This document shows, piece by piece, positions 16,401 to 23,032 of a stretch of DNA of 51,246 bases (position 1 is its first letter; every line of letters starts with the position of its first letter). The position numbers were made by a program, and so were the translations under genes. The DNA lies in assembly GCA_031552735.1 (NCBI GenBank), contig JAVBMF010000051.1, positions 1-51,246 on the forward strand. The letters run 5' to 3'. The stretch is from JAVBUY01 sp031552735 (GTDB lineage Bacteria; Bacillota; Clostridia; Christensenellales; Aristaeellaceae). The notes under the pieces are model-generated. The model had not been told where the DNA came from and did not search any database. It was given only the letters and a program-made list of their open reading frames with translations.

Positions 16401-17708
16401 AGCACATTCATCTTTACCGTGCAGATGGCGGTGGCGCCTGCGCAGGCATCGCAATCCGGCGAGATCAAGACCAAGCTGCCCGAAGATTTGCGCGTGCTGG
16501 TCATCGACGATTCCTACGAAACCTGCGATTACTTTAAGTCCATCATGGACGGCTTTGGCGTGGCCTGTGACCACGCGCTAAGCGGCGCGGAGGCCATCCG
16601 CCGCATCCAGCAGACGCAGGCGCAGGGCAAGCCTTACCACATCCTCTTCGTCGATTGGCGCATGCCCGAGATGGACGGCATCGAAACCGTGCGCCGTGTC
16701 AAGGACTTGCTGGAAGAAAACGCGCTGGTGATCATGATCTCGGGCGCCGATCTGAGCGATGTGCGCCAGGAAGCGATGCAGGCCGGGGTGCACCACTTTG
16801 TGTCCAAGCCGCTGTTCCCCTCCGAAGTGTTCAATGTACTGACCAGCATCTTAAACGCCGACAGCGATAAGCTGCCGATCAAAGAGCACTCTGTCAACGT
16901 AGTGCCCGATCTGACCGCGTACACCGTACTGCTGGCCGAGGACATGGAGTTCAATCGCGAGGTGGCCATCTCCATGCTGGAGGTGACGCATTGCGCGATT
17001 GATCAGGCCAAGGATGGACGCGAGGCGCTGGACATGTTTACCGCCGACCCGACGCGCTATGGTTGCATCCTGATGGATATGCAGATGCCCGAGATGGATG
17101 GTCTGACCGCTACGCGCGCCATCCGCGCGCTGGACATCCCCTGGGCGAAGAAGATCCCCATTGTGGCCATGACCGCCAACGTATTCCGCGACGACATTGC
17201 GCAGTGCCTGGCCGCAGGCATGGATGACCACATCGGCAAACCCATCGAGGACAGTACGCTGTATGAGAAGCTGGCATTTTATCTGCAAAAGGGCGCCGCC
17301 AGCGCGTTGGATGACAGCAGTGCGCATCGCGCGCAACAGCAGAAGCACACGGAGGGCGAAGATTTCCTGCCCTATGTGGATATCGCGGCCGGTCTGGCAA
17401 GACTGCGCAATCGCAAACTGTTGTCCACACTGCTGGGCAGCTTCCTGCGCGGCAACAAGTATCAGGAACTGCGCGAGGAGATCGCTGCGGGCAATCTGGC
17501 GCAGGCCGCGCTGCATGCGCAGGCGTTGCGCAGCACTGCGACCAATATCATGCTTGGAGAGCTGACCGATCGGCTGAGCGACGTGGAGGCCGCGCTCAAG
17601 CTGGGCATCGCGCCGCACGAGGATACGATGGCGGCTTTGGATCAGGCTTTTGAGCAGACAATGCAAACGGTATCACGTGCCATCGAGCATCTAAATCGGG
17701 GGGAGTAG
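13413..17708 (+). CDS. Hybrid sensor histidine kinase (PAS/GAF, two REC, Hpt-like)
   Basis: The 1431-residue protein starts with a membrane helix (about 15-37), an extracytoplasmic sensor (38-190) and a second helix region (191-212). Then come a PAS domain (about 228-340), a GAF domain (about 355-515), two further PAS domains (about 522-640 and 650-760), and HisKA with 'SHEIRTP' (phospho-His 788). The HATPase has 'GIGM' near 940 and 'GGTGLGL' at 967-973. REC1 has Asp1081 in 'FVDWRMPEMDG' and REC2 has Asp1222 in 'LMDMQMPEMDG'. The C-terminal helical domain looks like Hpt, but a Gln (1370) stands where the phospho-His is expected ('AQALRSTATNI'). Its stop is 3 bases before the HD-GYP gene, its likely output partner. 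Confidence 0.93.
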   Translation: MQHAQHAPGRRARSSAFIAIAILFALVLCVLLMYTYYNISERDLRYYLMDELKQTATYMRLEFEKKPPFTPSALDETVSNYFIRHDLTTNSLNDRHAQKAVLDFRVLDDSVERTLFAYDKTNGMRVFGKSNQYVTASQIAAALSGSTYSYLRTTLDDGMRMTTAQLRIGLGRSVYGLRIAVPTREVLIAALPPMLLSMTLMLALMGMLFLYVHFTSRSFIRQAEHGASRLQRILDSVHSHVFVVRPEDDHVLFMNKAMREAYRVQDADLAGKRCWEVIQTGMTERCPFCAMEKLEAEPTKAYVWERTNEATGRTYRNTDLLIEWDDGQLVHMEHAEDITESRRLLEVMARQVEHQKLLAKISLDIGTQRQFSEQLQHILRDSAGFVGADRALVLRYDAADQALVFSAEWCAQGQRPLREVALSLPYREQDTRHTQDEDGTPRMVRLAQIPAPLREHAQLLGIQSLVYVPVQVEFGERVVLCFATSRPEHVWPEQDMALMHMLSGIFSVAIQRNRTQQQLDQTQRTLHSVMEHIPLGIYWKDRHSRYLGCNKQYGTLMGIDPAKVTGHTDTELFAEEIAIQHCATDQEAMTTGNIVSGYIGSSMHRDAASLWISEKKLAVYDDAGNVAFILGILENITQRKVAEQRRDQSLAQLKAVMENYPGVIWSLDNQYRCTMAGGFLRDQNMRLPADEWLGQTVDELYDDLPEVIDYCKRTYTEGPQNFTVSYSEMSFSFYTAPMFDENGHVFGIVTTCMDVTDAVRMQHELEQAIMTAERASHAKSDFLSRMSHEIRTPMNVIIGMCRIALRAESQEKIQHSLEQIDVSAKHLLGLINDILDMSKIEANKLELHDEPFDLEHMLMTISNNIMVRAEERKQMLQILTARDMPKWFVGDELRLSQVITNLFTNAIKFSPDGGNIVLSVKEMSREQDLSTLEFRVRDHGIGMTPEQVNKLFQSFEQADGGIARKYGGTGLGLAICKSIVNLMHGDIWVESEPGKGSTFIFTVQMAVAPAQASQSGEIKTKLPEDLRVLVIDDSYETCDYFKSIMDGFGVACDHALSGAEAIRRIQQTQAQGKPYHILFVDWRMPEMDGIETVRRVKDLLEENALVIMISGADLSDVRQEAMQAGVHHFVSKPLFPSEVFNVLTSILNADSDKLPIKEHSVNVVPDLTAYTVLLAEDMEFNREVAISMLEVTHCAIDQAKDGREALDMFTADPTRYGCILMDMQMPEMDGLTATRAIRALDIPWAKKIPIVAMTANVFRDDIAQCLAAGMDDHIGKPIEDSTLYEKLAFYLQKGAASALDDSSAHRAQQQKHTEGEDFLPYVDIAAGLARLRNRKLLSTLLGSFLRGNKYQELREEIAAGNLAQAALHAQALRSTATNIMLGELTDRLSDVEAALKLGIAPHEDTMAALDQAFEQTMQTVSRAIEHLNRGE

Positions 17709-17711
17709 CAT

Positions 17712-18767
17712 ATGGAGAAACATACCATTCTGATCGTCGATGATGTGGACATCAACCGAATCATTCTCAGCGACATCCTGTCCACCGAGTTTAACATCGT
17801 CGAAGCGGCCGACGGCATTCAAGCCATCGACTATCTCTTCAACGCGCCTGCGCAACCCGCGCTGGTGCTGTTGGACATCATGATGCCGGACATGGACGGG
17901 CACGAGGTGCTCGAGTTGATGCGCAATAATCCGGTGACCGAGAAAGTGCCGGTGGTGTTCATCACTGCTGCCAACGCCGCCTATCACGAGGCGCGCGGGC
18001 TGAAAGAAGGCGCGCAGGACTACATCGCCAAGCCGTTCAATCAGGAAGTGGTGCTGGCGCGCGTGCGCAACCTGATCGAGCTGAATCTCTATCGTCAGCA
18101 GTTGGAAGGCCAAGTGCAGCTGCGTTTGTCGCAGCTGATGCGCACACGCGACAAGATGCTGGAAACCATGGCCAATATGATCGAGTACCGCAATTTGGAA
18201 TCTGGCCAGCACGTCAAGCGCACCAGCACGCTGACCGATTTGATGGTGCACGCGATGGTGGCGCGCAAGCTCTACCCCGAGGAGCTCAACGCGCAAAGCG
18301 CTGCGATGATCATCAAGGCGGTGCCTACGCACGATATCGGCAAGATCGGCATCCCGGACGAGGTGTTGCTCAAGCCCGGTCGCCTGACGCAGGAAGAGTT
18401 TGAAATCATCAAAACGCATACCACCATCGGCAGCGCGGTCATCCAGAACATGCTGGCCGATGACGACGACAAGGAGTTCTTCCGCCACAGCTTTGAGATT
18501 TGCCGCCATCACCACGAGCGCTGGGACGGAAAGGGCTATCCCGACGGCCTGGGTGGCAACAGCATCCCGCTGTCGGCACGCATTCTGGCGATCATCGATG
18601 TGTATGACGCGCTGGTCAGCCCGCGCGTATACAAACCCTCGATGAGCCACGAGGAAGCGGCCAAGATCATCATCGACGGCAAGGGCACGCAGTTTGATCC
18701 GCACATCGTCGAGGTGTTTGAGGAGTTGCAGCTGGAGTTTAAGCGCGTGCACGACGAGGCGATGTAA
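17712..18767 (+). CDS. REC/HD-GYP c-di-GMP phosphodiesterase (response regulator)
   Basis: The 351-residue protein joins an N-terminal receiver domain (phospho-acceptor Asp55 in 'LVLLDIMMPDMDG') by a coiled linker (about 125-150) to an HD-GYP domain. The HD pair is at 207-208 in 'THDIGKIGIPD', and 'HHHERWDGKGYP' holds the metal histidines and the GYP signature (about 266-277). HD-GYP proteins hydrolyse c-di-GMP to pGpG or GMP, as in RpfG. The gene follows the hybrid kinase by 3 bases, so the kinase most likely controls this enzyme by phosphorylating its receiver. Together with the GGDEF gene it makes an operon with both synthesis and breakdown of c-di-GMP. Confidence 0.93.
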   Translation: MEKHTILIVDDVDINRIILSDILSTEFNIVEAADGIQAIDYLFNAPAQPALVLLDIMMPDMDGHEVLELMRNNPVTEKVPVVFITAANAAYHEARGLKEGAQDYIAKPFNQEVVLARVRNLIELNLYRQQLEGQVQLRLSQLMRTRDKMLETMANMIEYRNLESGQHVKRTSTLTDLMVHAMVARKLYPEELNAQSAAMIIKAVPTHDIGKIGIPDEVLLKPGRLTQEEFEIIKTHTTIGSAVIQNMLADDDDKEFFRHSFEICRHHHERWDGKGYPDGLGGNSIPLSARILAIIDVYDALVSPRVYKPSMSHEEAAKIIIDGKGTQFDPHIVEVFEELQLEFKRVHDEAM

Positions 18768-18773
18768 ACGTAT

Positions 18774-18800
18774 CGAATCAAAGGCAGAGCCTTTGATTCG
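18774..18800. other. Perfect 12-bp hairpin after the HD-GYP gene
   Basis: CGAATCAAAGGC (18774-18785) pairs perfectly with GCCTTTGATTCG (18789-18800) around a 3-base loop. No T-run follows, so it is not a classical terminator. It may be a transcript-stabilising end or part of the structured intergenic region that follows. Confidence 0.5.
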
Positions 18801-18985
18801 GGTGACGGGTATGTATCCCTGCGCTGCACGCTGGGGCGGAACGCCGTCGCGCCAGTGGCGCGAATGGACGGCGCGAAAGCCTAATGAACGCAAGAGGATC
18901 CATGCGCGGTGCGCATGGGAGTCTGCGTGAATTGAGGGAGAGCCCTGCGACACGAATGGATTTTGGGGTTGCCGGTTCAGCGCAT
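18801..18985. other. Structured intergenic stretch of unknown role
   Basis: No convincing gene is found. The stretch holds several strong hairpins. One is CGCCGT/ACGGCG enclosing CGCGCC/GGCGCG (18842-18873). Another is CCATGCGC/GCGCATGG (18900-18918) with further pairing of its flanks. It lies between the HD-GYP stop and the sodC terminator. A structured RNA, a degenerate mobile palindrome or part of an intron-like element are all possible; I do not recognise it. Confidence 0.4.
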
Positions 18986-19020
18986 AAAAAGGGGCTCCTT
19001 CGCGATAGCGGGGGAGCCCT
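18986..19020 (-). terminator. Terminator of sodC
   Basis: Read on the minus strand, an 8-bp stem formed by 19013-19020 and 18991-18998 is followed by five T (18986-18990). It lies 6 bases past the sodC stop. Confidence 0.75.
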
Positions 19021-19026
19021 TGCCCA

Positions 19027-19533
19027 TCATACCCGCTGAATTTCTCCGCACGCGATGCGCATGCCGGAGTCACCGGCGGGCTGTGTGCGGAAATCGTCGG
19101 GCATTTCGTGGATGACCACGGTGCGGCCCACCACATCGGCGGGCGTGAAACGATTGGTAAAGACACGCATGTACGTCCGCCCATCGTTGCCGAAGATCAC
19201 CGGCAGGTCACCTGCGTGCAGCGGATGCGGCTGGTCTGTCGGGTTGTAGTGCCCGCCAGCCAGCGTAAAGGGCATGGCGGCGGTTGGGTCGCCACAGCGC
19301 TCGCCGTCGTGTATGTGCAGGCCGAATGGGCCGACCTGCGGCGTGTCGGTGGGAAGGGACTGCGGGGGCAGGCCGCTGGCAGTGACCTCCACAACGGTGC
19401 CCAGCGGAGCGGCGTAAAAGTTGACCGTGCCCACAATGTCCGGCGTGCGGTCGCTGCCGAGCAGTTCGGCGGAGGCGTAGGGCTTTCTATGCGACAGGCC
19501 ATCGGTGCGCAGGCGGTCTTTTTGGTAGGCCAT
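19027..19533 (-). CDS. sodC: Cu/Zn superoxide dismutase family protein
   Basis: The 168-residue protein has the SodC signature set: His73 and His75 in 'GLHIHDGERCGDP', the bridging His95 in 'GGHYNP', 'HPLHAGDLP' (103-111, zinc His and Asp), His142 in 'VVIHEMPDD', the guiding Arg in 'SGMRIACGEI', and the disulfide cysteines 80 and 162. It would dismutate superoxide with Cu and Zn. No signal peptide is seen, so it should be cytoplasmic unless exported otherwise, which is unusual for a bacterial SodC but similar to some Bacillota homologues. The ATG at 19533 follows AAAGGAG with 7-base spacing; the upstream open frame crosses the promoter. It is a single-gene unit. Confidence 0.9.
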   Translation of the reverse strand: MAYQKDRLRTDGLSHRKPYASAELLGSDRTPDIVGTVNFYAAPLGTVVEVTASGLPPQSLPTDTPQVGPFGLHIHDGERCGDPTAAMPFTLAGGHYNPTDQPHPLHAGDLPVIFGNDGRTYMRVFTNRFTPADVVGRTVVIHEMPDDFRTQPAGDSGMRIACGEIQRV

Positions 19534-19564
19534 AAGAATGCTCCTTTCCGTGCGATTACGCTGT

Positions 19565-19593
19565 ATTCTATGCCTTGGGTGAAAAACGGTGAA
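19565..19593 (-). promoter_or_regulatory. Probable sodC promoter
   Basis: On the minus strand TTCACC and TAGAAT are 17 bases apart, 32 bases before the sodC ATG. Confidence 0.5.
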
Positions 19594-19619
19594 ATTTGCC
19601 AGAGAAAACGCCGAAGCGG

Positions 19620-19648
19620 TTGACCTGACCGACAACCGAGGCTATAAT
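19620..19648 (+). promoter_or_regulatory. Promoter of the YhcH-family gene
   Basis: TTGACC and a perfect TATAAT are 17 bases apart, a near-consensus sigma-A promoter 71 bases before the start. Confidence 0.75.
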
Positions 19649-19718
19649 AGAGAGAGTGCGCATCAGCGCAACACTACATTCCGCCTGTCGGAAAACGAAC
19701 AAAAGGATGGGTATTGTC

Positions 19719-20174
19719 ATGGTTGTAGATCACATCTCGAATTGCGAAACGTATTACTGCCTCGGCGAGCGTTTCAAGACCGCTTTTGAATTTCTGAAGA
19801 AGAACGACATCCGCAAGATGGAACTGGGCCGCCACGATATCGATGGCGACAACGTGTTCATCCTGGTGCAGGAATACACCTCCAAGACGATCGACAACTG
19901 CGGCCTGGAGGCTCACAAGAAGTATGCCGACGTGCACTATGTCGCGGAGGGCTTCGAGTACCTGGGCTATGCGCATCTGTCCCGCTGCAAGGAGACCATC
20001 CCCTACAATCCCGAGCCGGACGCTTCCTTCTTCGAGAAGGAGTGCCAGTACATCCTGCTGCAGAAGGACGATATCGCCATCGTGCTGCCCCAGGACGTGC
20101 ATATGCCGCAGAAGCGCGCGCTGGTCGGTGTGCCGGTTCGCAAGGCGTGCATTAAGGTGCGCGTGGCGGACTAA
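19719..20174 (+). CDS. YhcH/YjgK/YiaL family protein (DUF386)
   Basis: The 151-residue protein matches the YhcH/YiaL cupin-like family. Diagnostic segments are 'YTSKTIDNCGLEAHKKYADV', which holds metal-binding residues, and 'VLPQDVHMPQ', and the length is the family norm. Members are linked to sugar or sialic-acid catabolism, but no sugar genes flank this copy. The ATG at 19719 has AAAAGG about 10 bases upstream; the ATG at 19707 overlaps that site and is less likely. The gene has its own promoter and terminator, so it is monocistronic. Confidence 0.88.
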   Translation: MVVDHISNCETYYCLGERFKTAFEFLKKNDIRKMELGRHDIDGDNVFILVQEYTSKTIDNCGLEAHKKYADVHYVAEGFEYLGYAHLSRCKETIPYNPEPDASFFEKECQYILLQKDDIAIVLPQDVHMPQKRALVGVPVRKACIKVRVAD

Positions 20175-20189
20175 TCTTTGTACACGGCA

Positions 20190-20239
20190 GACCGTCGAGG
20201 AACAGCGCCAGCGATGGAACGTTCCTCGGCGGTCTTTTT
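20190..20239 (+). terminator. Intrinsic terminator of the YhcH-family gene
   Basis: A 14-bp stem (GACCGTCGAGGAAC with GTTCCTCGGCGGTC, one T-G wobble) is followed by five T, starting 16 bases past the stop. Confidence 0.85.
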
Positions 20240-20303
20240 ACATGGCGCGGTTCTCTTGACCCTGCCAGACATATGCGCACGATGATGCAAAGAGGTGAAA
20301 CGC

Positions 20304-21839
20304 TTGTTCTGGAATCACGCGCGAAGCTGGTACAGCAAACAACTGGAAGAAAACGTCTGCGCACTGCAAAAAGGGGAGTTTGGCAGGATTCCCTGGATTT
20401 TTTGCGCACTGACAGAGCGGCACGACGCCTCTATGTGTGCAGCGGCACGCGCGCTGGCAAAGGCGCTAGCCGACATGACGTTTGATGATATCGTGCGCAT
20501 CGACGCGCAAATGCGCGACAAAACATCCATGGAGTGGAGCATCGATTGGCGCACATACCAGATCGAGGATTTCTTTGCGTCGGGGATGTCAGAGGCGGAA
20601 CGCCGCGCGGTTATTATCTTTGCCTCATTGAATCCGAACGGTTACATCCGTGAAAGAGCAGTGCAGCGAATGCTGGATGACCGCGATGCACTGCCATTCA
20701 TCATTTTGCGGCTTAACGACTGGGCCTTGCAAGTGCGGCAGATCGCGGCCATATCCTTCGCGCAAAGGATGCGGGAGGCCACGGATGCAGAACTGTGCGT
20801 GGCGCTGCCGTATATCGAAAAGATTGCGCACGGCGGCCGCGGTGCACAAGAGCAGCATATCGCGCTTTTTCGTGAGCAGCTGATCCGCCCAGAGCACCGA
20901 GGCGCGTTGGAAAATGGTTTGCGCAGCGGGCTGGTTCGGGCGAGACGAATGTGTATCCGCATGCTGTTTGCATCCGCGACGCCGGACACTGCGCTTGCGC
21001 TGCGTCATTTGCGGCAGGAACCGGATCCGTTTTTGCGGTGGCTGATTTTTCGGGCGCTGTGCGATGCGGGTATCCAAATCGATGCGGCGGCGCGCGTGTT
21101 GTTGCAGGACAAGTTTCCGCGAAACAGGGCAATGGCGCTGCGCGCGCTGCATGAAGCACAAGCCCAAGATGTGCCGGACATTGCGGCGAAGTGTTTGCTG
21201 GACAAGGGCGCTTTTGTGAGGGCATTGGCAAGAACCATTGTGGCAGCGCACGACAACGCTTTTGATTTTCCGGCTTTCTACATTGGTGCGCTGGCGCGGC
21301 AACCGGTGGTGGCGATCTGCGGTCTGGGTGAAACGGGAAAAGCGGAAGATGCGCCCATCATCGCGCCCTATCTTGCGCAGGACAACGCCGCCATGGTTTG
21401 CGCGACGCTGGCGGCACTCATGCGGTTGGATAGCGGTACGTATCGAGTTGCTCTGCACGATGGATTGAAGGATAGTCGGACGTCCATTGTGAAAACCGCG
21501 CAGCGACTGATTGCAAAATATGGCGTGCACGATTACGCGACGATTCGGAAAGTATTCTGGGAATCACCTTTTGATAACACAAAAAGTAGGTGCGCGGAGC
21601 TGCTGTTTTCGGCACCGAAATGGGAAAGCCTGCAATACATGCTGGAGATGCTGTCCTGCGAGCAGGAGGATGTGCGCGACGCGGCGTTGCAAGCGATACT
21701 GCGGTGGCTGCACAGGTTCAATCGGTCGCATGCACAGGCTAGCGCACAGCAAGCAGAACGCATTCGCCAGTTGATTGCGCAATTGGGCGATAAGTTGCCC
21801 GATTCATCTCGTCAGAATATTTTGTTTGTGCTGCCATAA
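20304..21839 (+). CDS. HEAT-like repeat protein
   Basis: The protein (about 511 residues) has no signal or membrane segment and consists of repeated alpha-helical pairs of about 30-35 residues, as in HEAT or Armadillo solenoids. Examples are 'YIRERAVQRMLDDRDALPF', 'DPFLRWLIFRALCDAGI' and 'EDVRDAALQAILRWLH'. Such proteins usually bind other proteins; no partner is evident. The TTG at 20304 is chosen because AAAGAGGTG lies 7-8 bases upstream; the GTG at 20295 sits inside that site. Base composition is a little lower in GC than the neighbours, and the gene stands alone between two terminators. Confidence 0.65.
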   Translation: MFWNHARSWYSKQLEENVCALQKGEFGRIPWIFCALTERHDASMCAAARALAKALADMTFDDIVRIDAQMRDKTSMEWSIDWRTYQIEDFFASGMSEAERRAVIIFASLNPNGYIRERAVQRMLDDRDALPFIILRLNDWALQVRQIAAISFAQRMREATDAELCVALPYIEKIAHGGRGAQEQHIALFREQLIRPEHRGALENGLRSGLVRARRMCIRMLFASATPDTALALRHLRQEPDPFLRWLIFRALCDAGIQIDAAARVLLQDKFPRNRAMALRALHEAQAQDVPDIAAKCLLDKGAFVRALARTIVAAHDNAFDFPAFYIGALARQPVVAICGLGETGKAEDAPIIAPYLAQDNAAMVCATLAALMRLDSGTYRVALHDGLKDSRTSIVKTAQRLIAKYGVHDYATIRKVFWESPFDNTKSRCAELLFSAPKWESLQYMLEMLSCEQEDVRDAALQAILRWLHRFNRSHAQASAQQAERIRQLIAQLGDKLPDSSRQNILFVLP

Positions 21840-21864
21840 CAATTGCACACCGCATGATGAATGA

Positions 21865-21900
21865 AAACGGACGAAAAGCAATCGCTCTTCGTCCGTTTTT
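21865..21900. terminator. Bidirectional terminator between convergent genes
   Basis: A 12-bp perfect stem AAAACGGACGAA/TTCGTCCGTTTT serves both the HEAT-like gene and the minus-strand methyltransferase. Confidence 0.85.
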
Positions 21901-21913
21901 GGCTTGGTTTTGC

Positions 21914-23032
21914 TTATTTCGCGATAAAGGTCATCCACTCGCACTCCAGACGGCCATTGTAGAAGCGGCGCTTTTTATCGGCGCGCTGGCCATAGCAGCG
22001 CTCGAAGCTGGGGTTGGCGGTCAGCACGCCCAGGCTCCAGCCAGGGTGGCGGTTCGTGAGCTGTCGCAGCTGGCGGTACAGCGCCTCTACTGTCTTTTGA
22101 TCGCCCAGCCGCTCGCCATAGGGCGGATTGGTCAAAAATACGCCGCGATGGCCGTCCACCGACAGGTTGGCGACGTCGCAGCGCGTCAGCGCGATGCGCC
22201 CGTCCAGCCCGGCCTGATGCACATGCTTTTGCGCCAGCGCCAGCGCTTCATCGGACAGATCGCTGCCCGAGATGCCCTCGATGTGCGTCAGGTCGCAGGC
22301 TTTCTGCGCATCGGCGCGCAGCGCGTCGGCGGTACCGGCAGGCATCAGCTGCCACGCCTCGCAGGCAAACGTGCGCGTCAGTCCGGGCGCGCGGTTCGCG
22401 GCCTGCATCGCCGCCTCGATCAGCAGCGTGCCGGTGCCGCACATCGGGTCGTGCAGCGCGCGGCCAGGCCGCCAGGGCGATAGCATCACCAGTGCGGCAG
22501 CCAGCGTTTCGCGCAGCGGTGCTTCGCCGTTCCAGGTGCGGTATCCGCGACGGTTGAGCGCCGTGCCGCTGGCGTCCAGCGTCAGTTGCGCCACGTCGCC
22601 GTGCAGCGATACATCCACCGCGTAGGTTGCGCCGGTCTCGGCGAACCATTGCGTCCTGTGCTTGGTTTTCAGCCGCTCCACAATCGCCTTCTTGGTGATC
22701 GCCTGGCAATCGCTGACACTCATCAGCTTCGAGCGTGCGCACTTGCCGCGCACGGGGAACGCGCCGTCCTTGGGGATATAATTCTCCCAGGGCAGCGCGC
22801 GCACGCCTTCAAACAATTCCTCAAACGACAGGGCGGAAAACCGCCCCAGCACCAGCAGCACGCGGTCGGCGGTGCGCAGCCACAGGTTGGCTTTCAGTCC
22901 ACCGGCGGCATCGGCGGTGAACCGCGCGCCGCCGTTTTCCGCCTTTGCGTCGGCAAAGCCCAGTGCCTTCAGTTCCTGCGCGACCACACCCTCCAGACCA
23001 AAGGCGGCGGTGGCAATCCATTCATACATCAT
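21914..23032 (-). CDS. THUMP-domain class I SAM RNA methyltransferase (RlmL/YpsC-like)
   Basis: The 372-residue protein starts with a ferredoxin-like plus THUMP RNA-binding region (about 1-155, 'GLEGVVAQELKALGF' near the start). A Rossmann methyltransferase follows with 'DPMCGTGTLLIEAA' and the catalytic 'NPPYGERLG'. This arrangement matches the family of 23S rRNA G2445-type methyltransferases (YpsC in Bacillus). The start overlaps the stop of the upstream GT2 gene (ATGA), so the two are translationally coupled although their functions look unrelated. The exact target base is not proven by sequence. Confidence 0.88.
   Translation of the reverse strand: MMYEWIATAAFGLEGVVAQELKALGFADAKAENGGARFTADAAGGLKANLWLRTADRVLLVLGRFSALSFEELFEGVRALPWENYIPKDGAFPVRGKCARSKLMSVSDCQAITKKAIVERLKTKHRTQWFAETGATYAVDVSLHGDVAQLTLDASGTALNRRGYRTWNGEAPLRETLAAALVMLSPWRPGRALHDPMCGTGTLLIEAAMQAANRAPGLTRTFACEAWQLMPAGTADALRADAQKACDLTHIEGISGSDLSDEALALAQKHVHQAGLDGRIALTRCDVANLSVDGHRGVFLTNPPYGERLGDQKTVEALYRQLRQLTNRHPGWSLGVLTANPSFERCYGQRADKKRRFYNGRLECEWMTFIAK

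Noticed and set aside
14787..16574. 595-codon minus-strand frame inside the hybrid kinase gene
   Set aside because: It mirrors the PAS/HisKA/HATPase coding region and has no ribosome site or recognisable domain.
18801..18985. c-di-GMP riboswitch in the gap after the HD-GYP gene
   Set aside because: The conserved GEMM motifs and receptor could not be found, and the position is after rather than before the operon.
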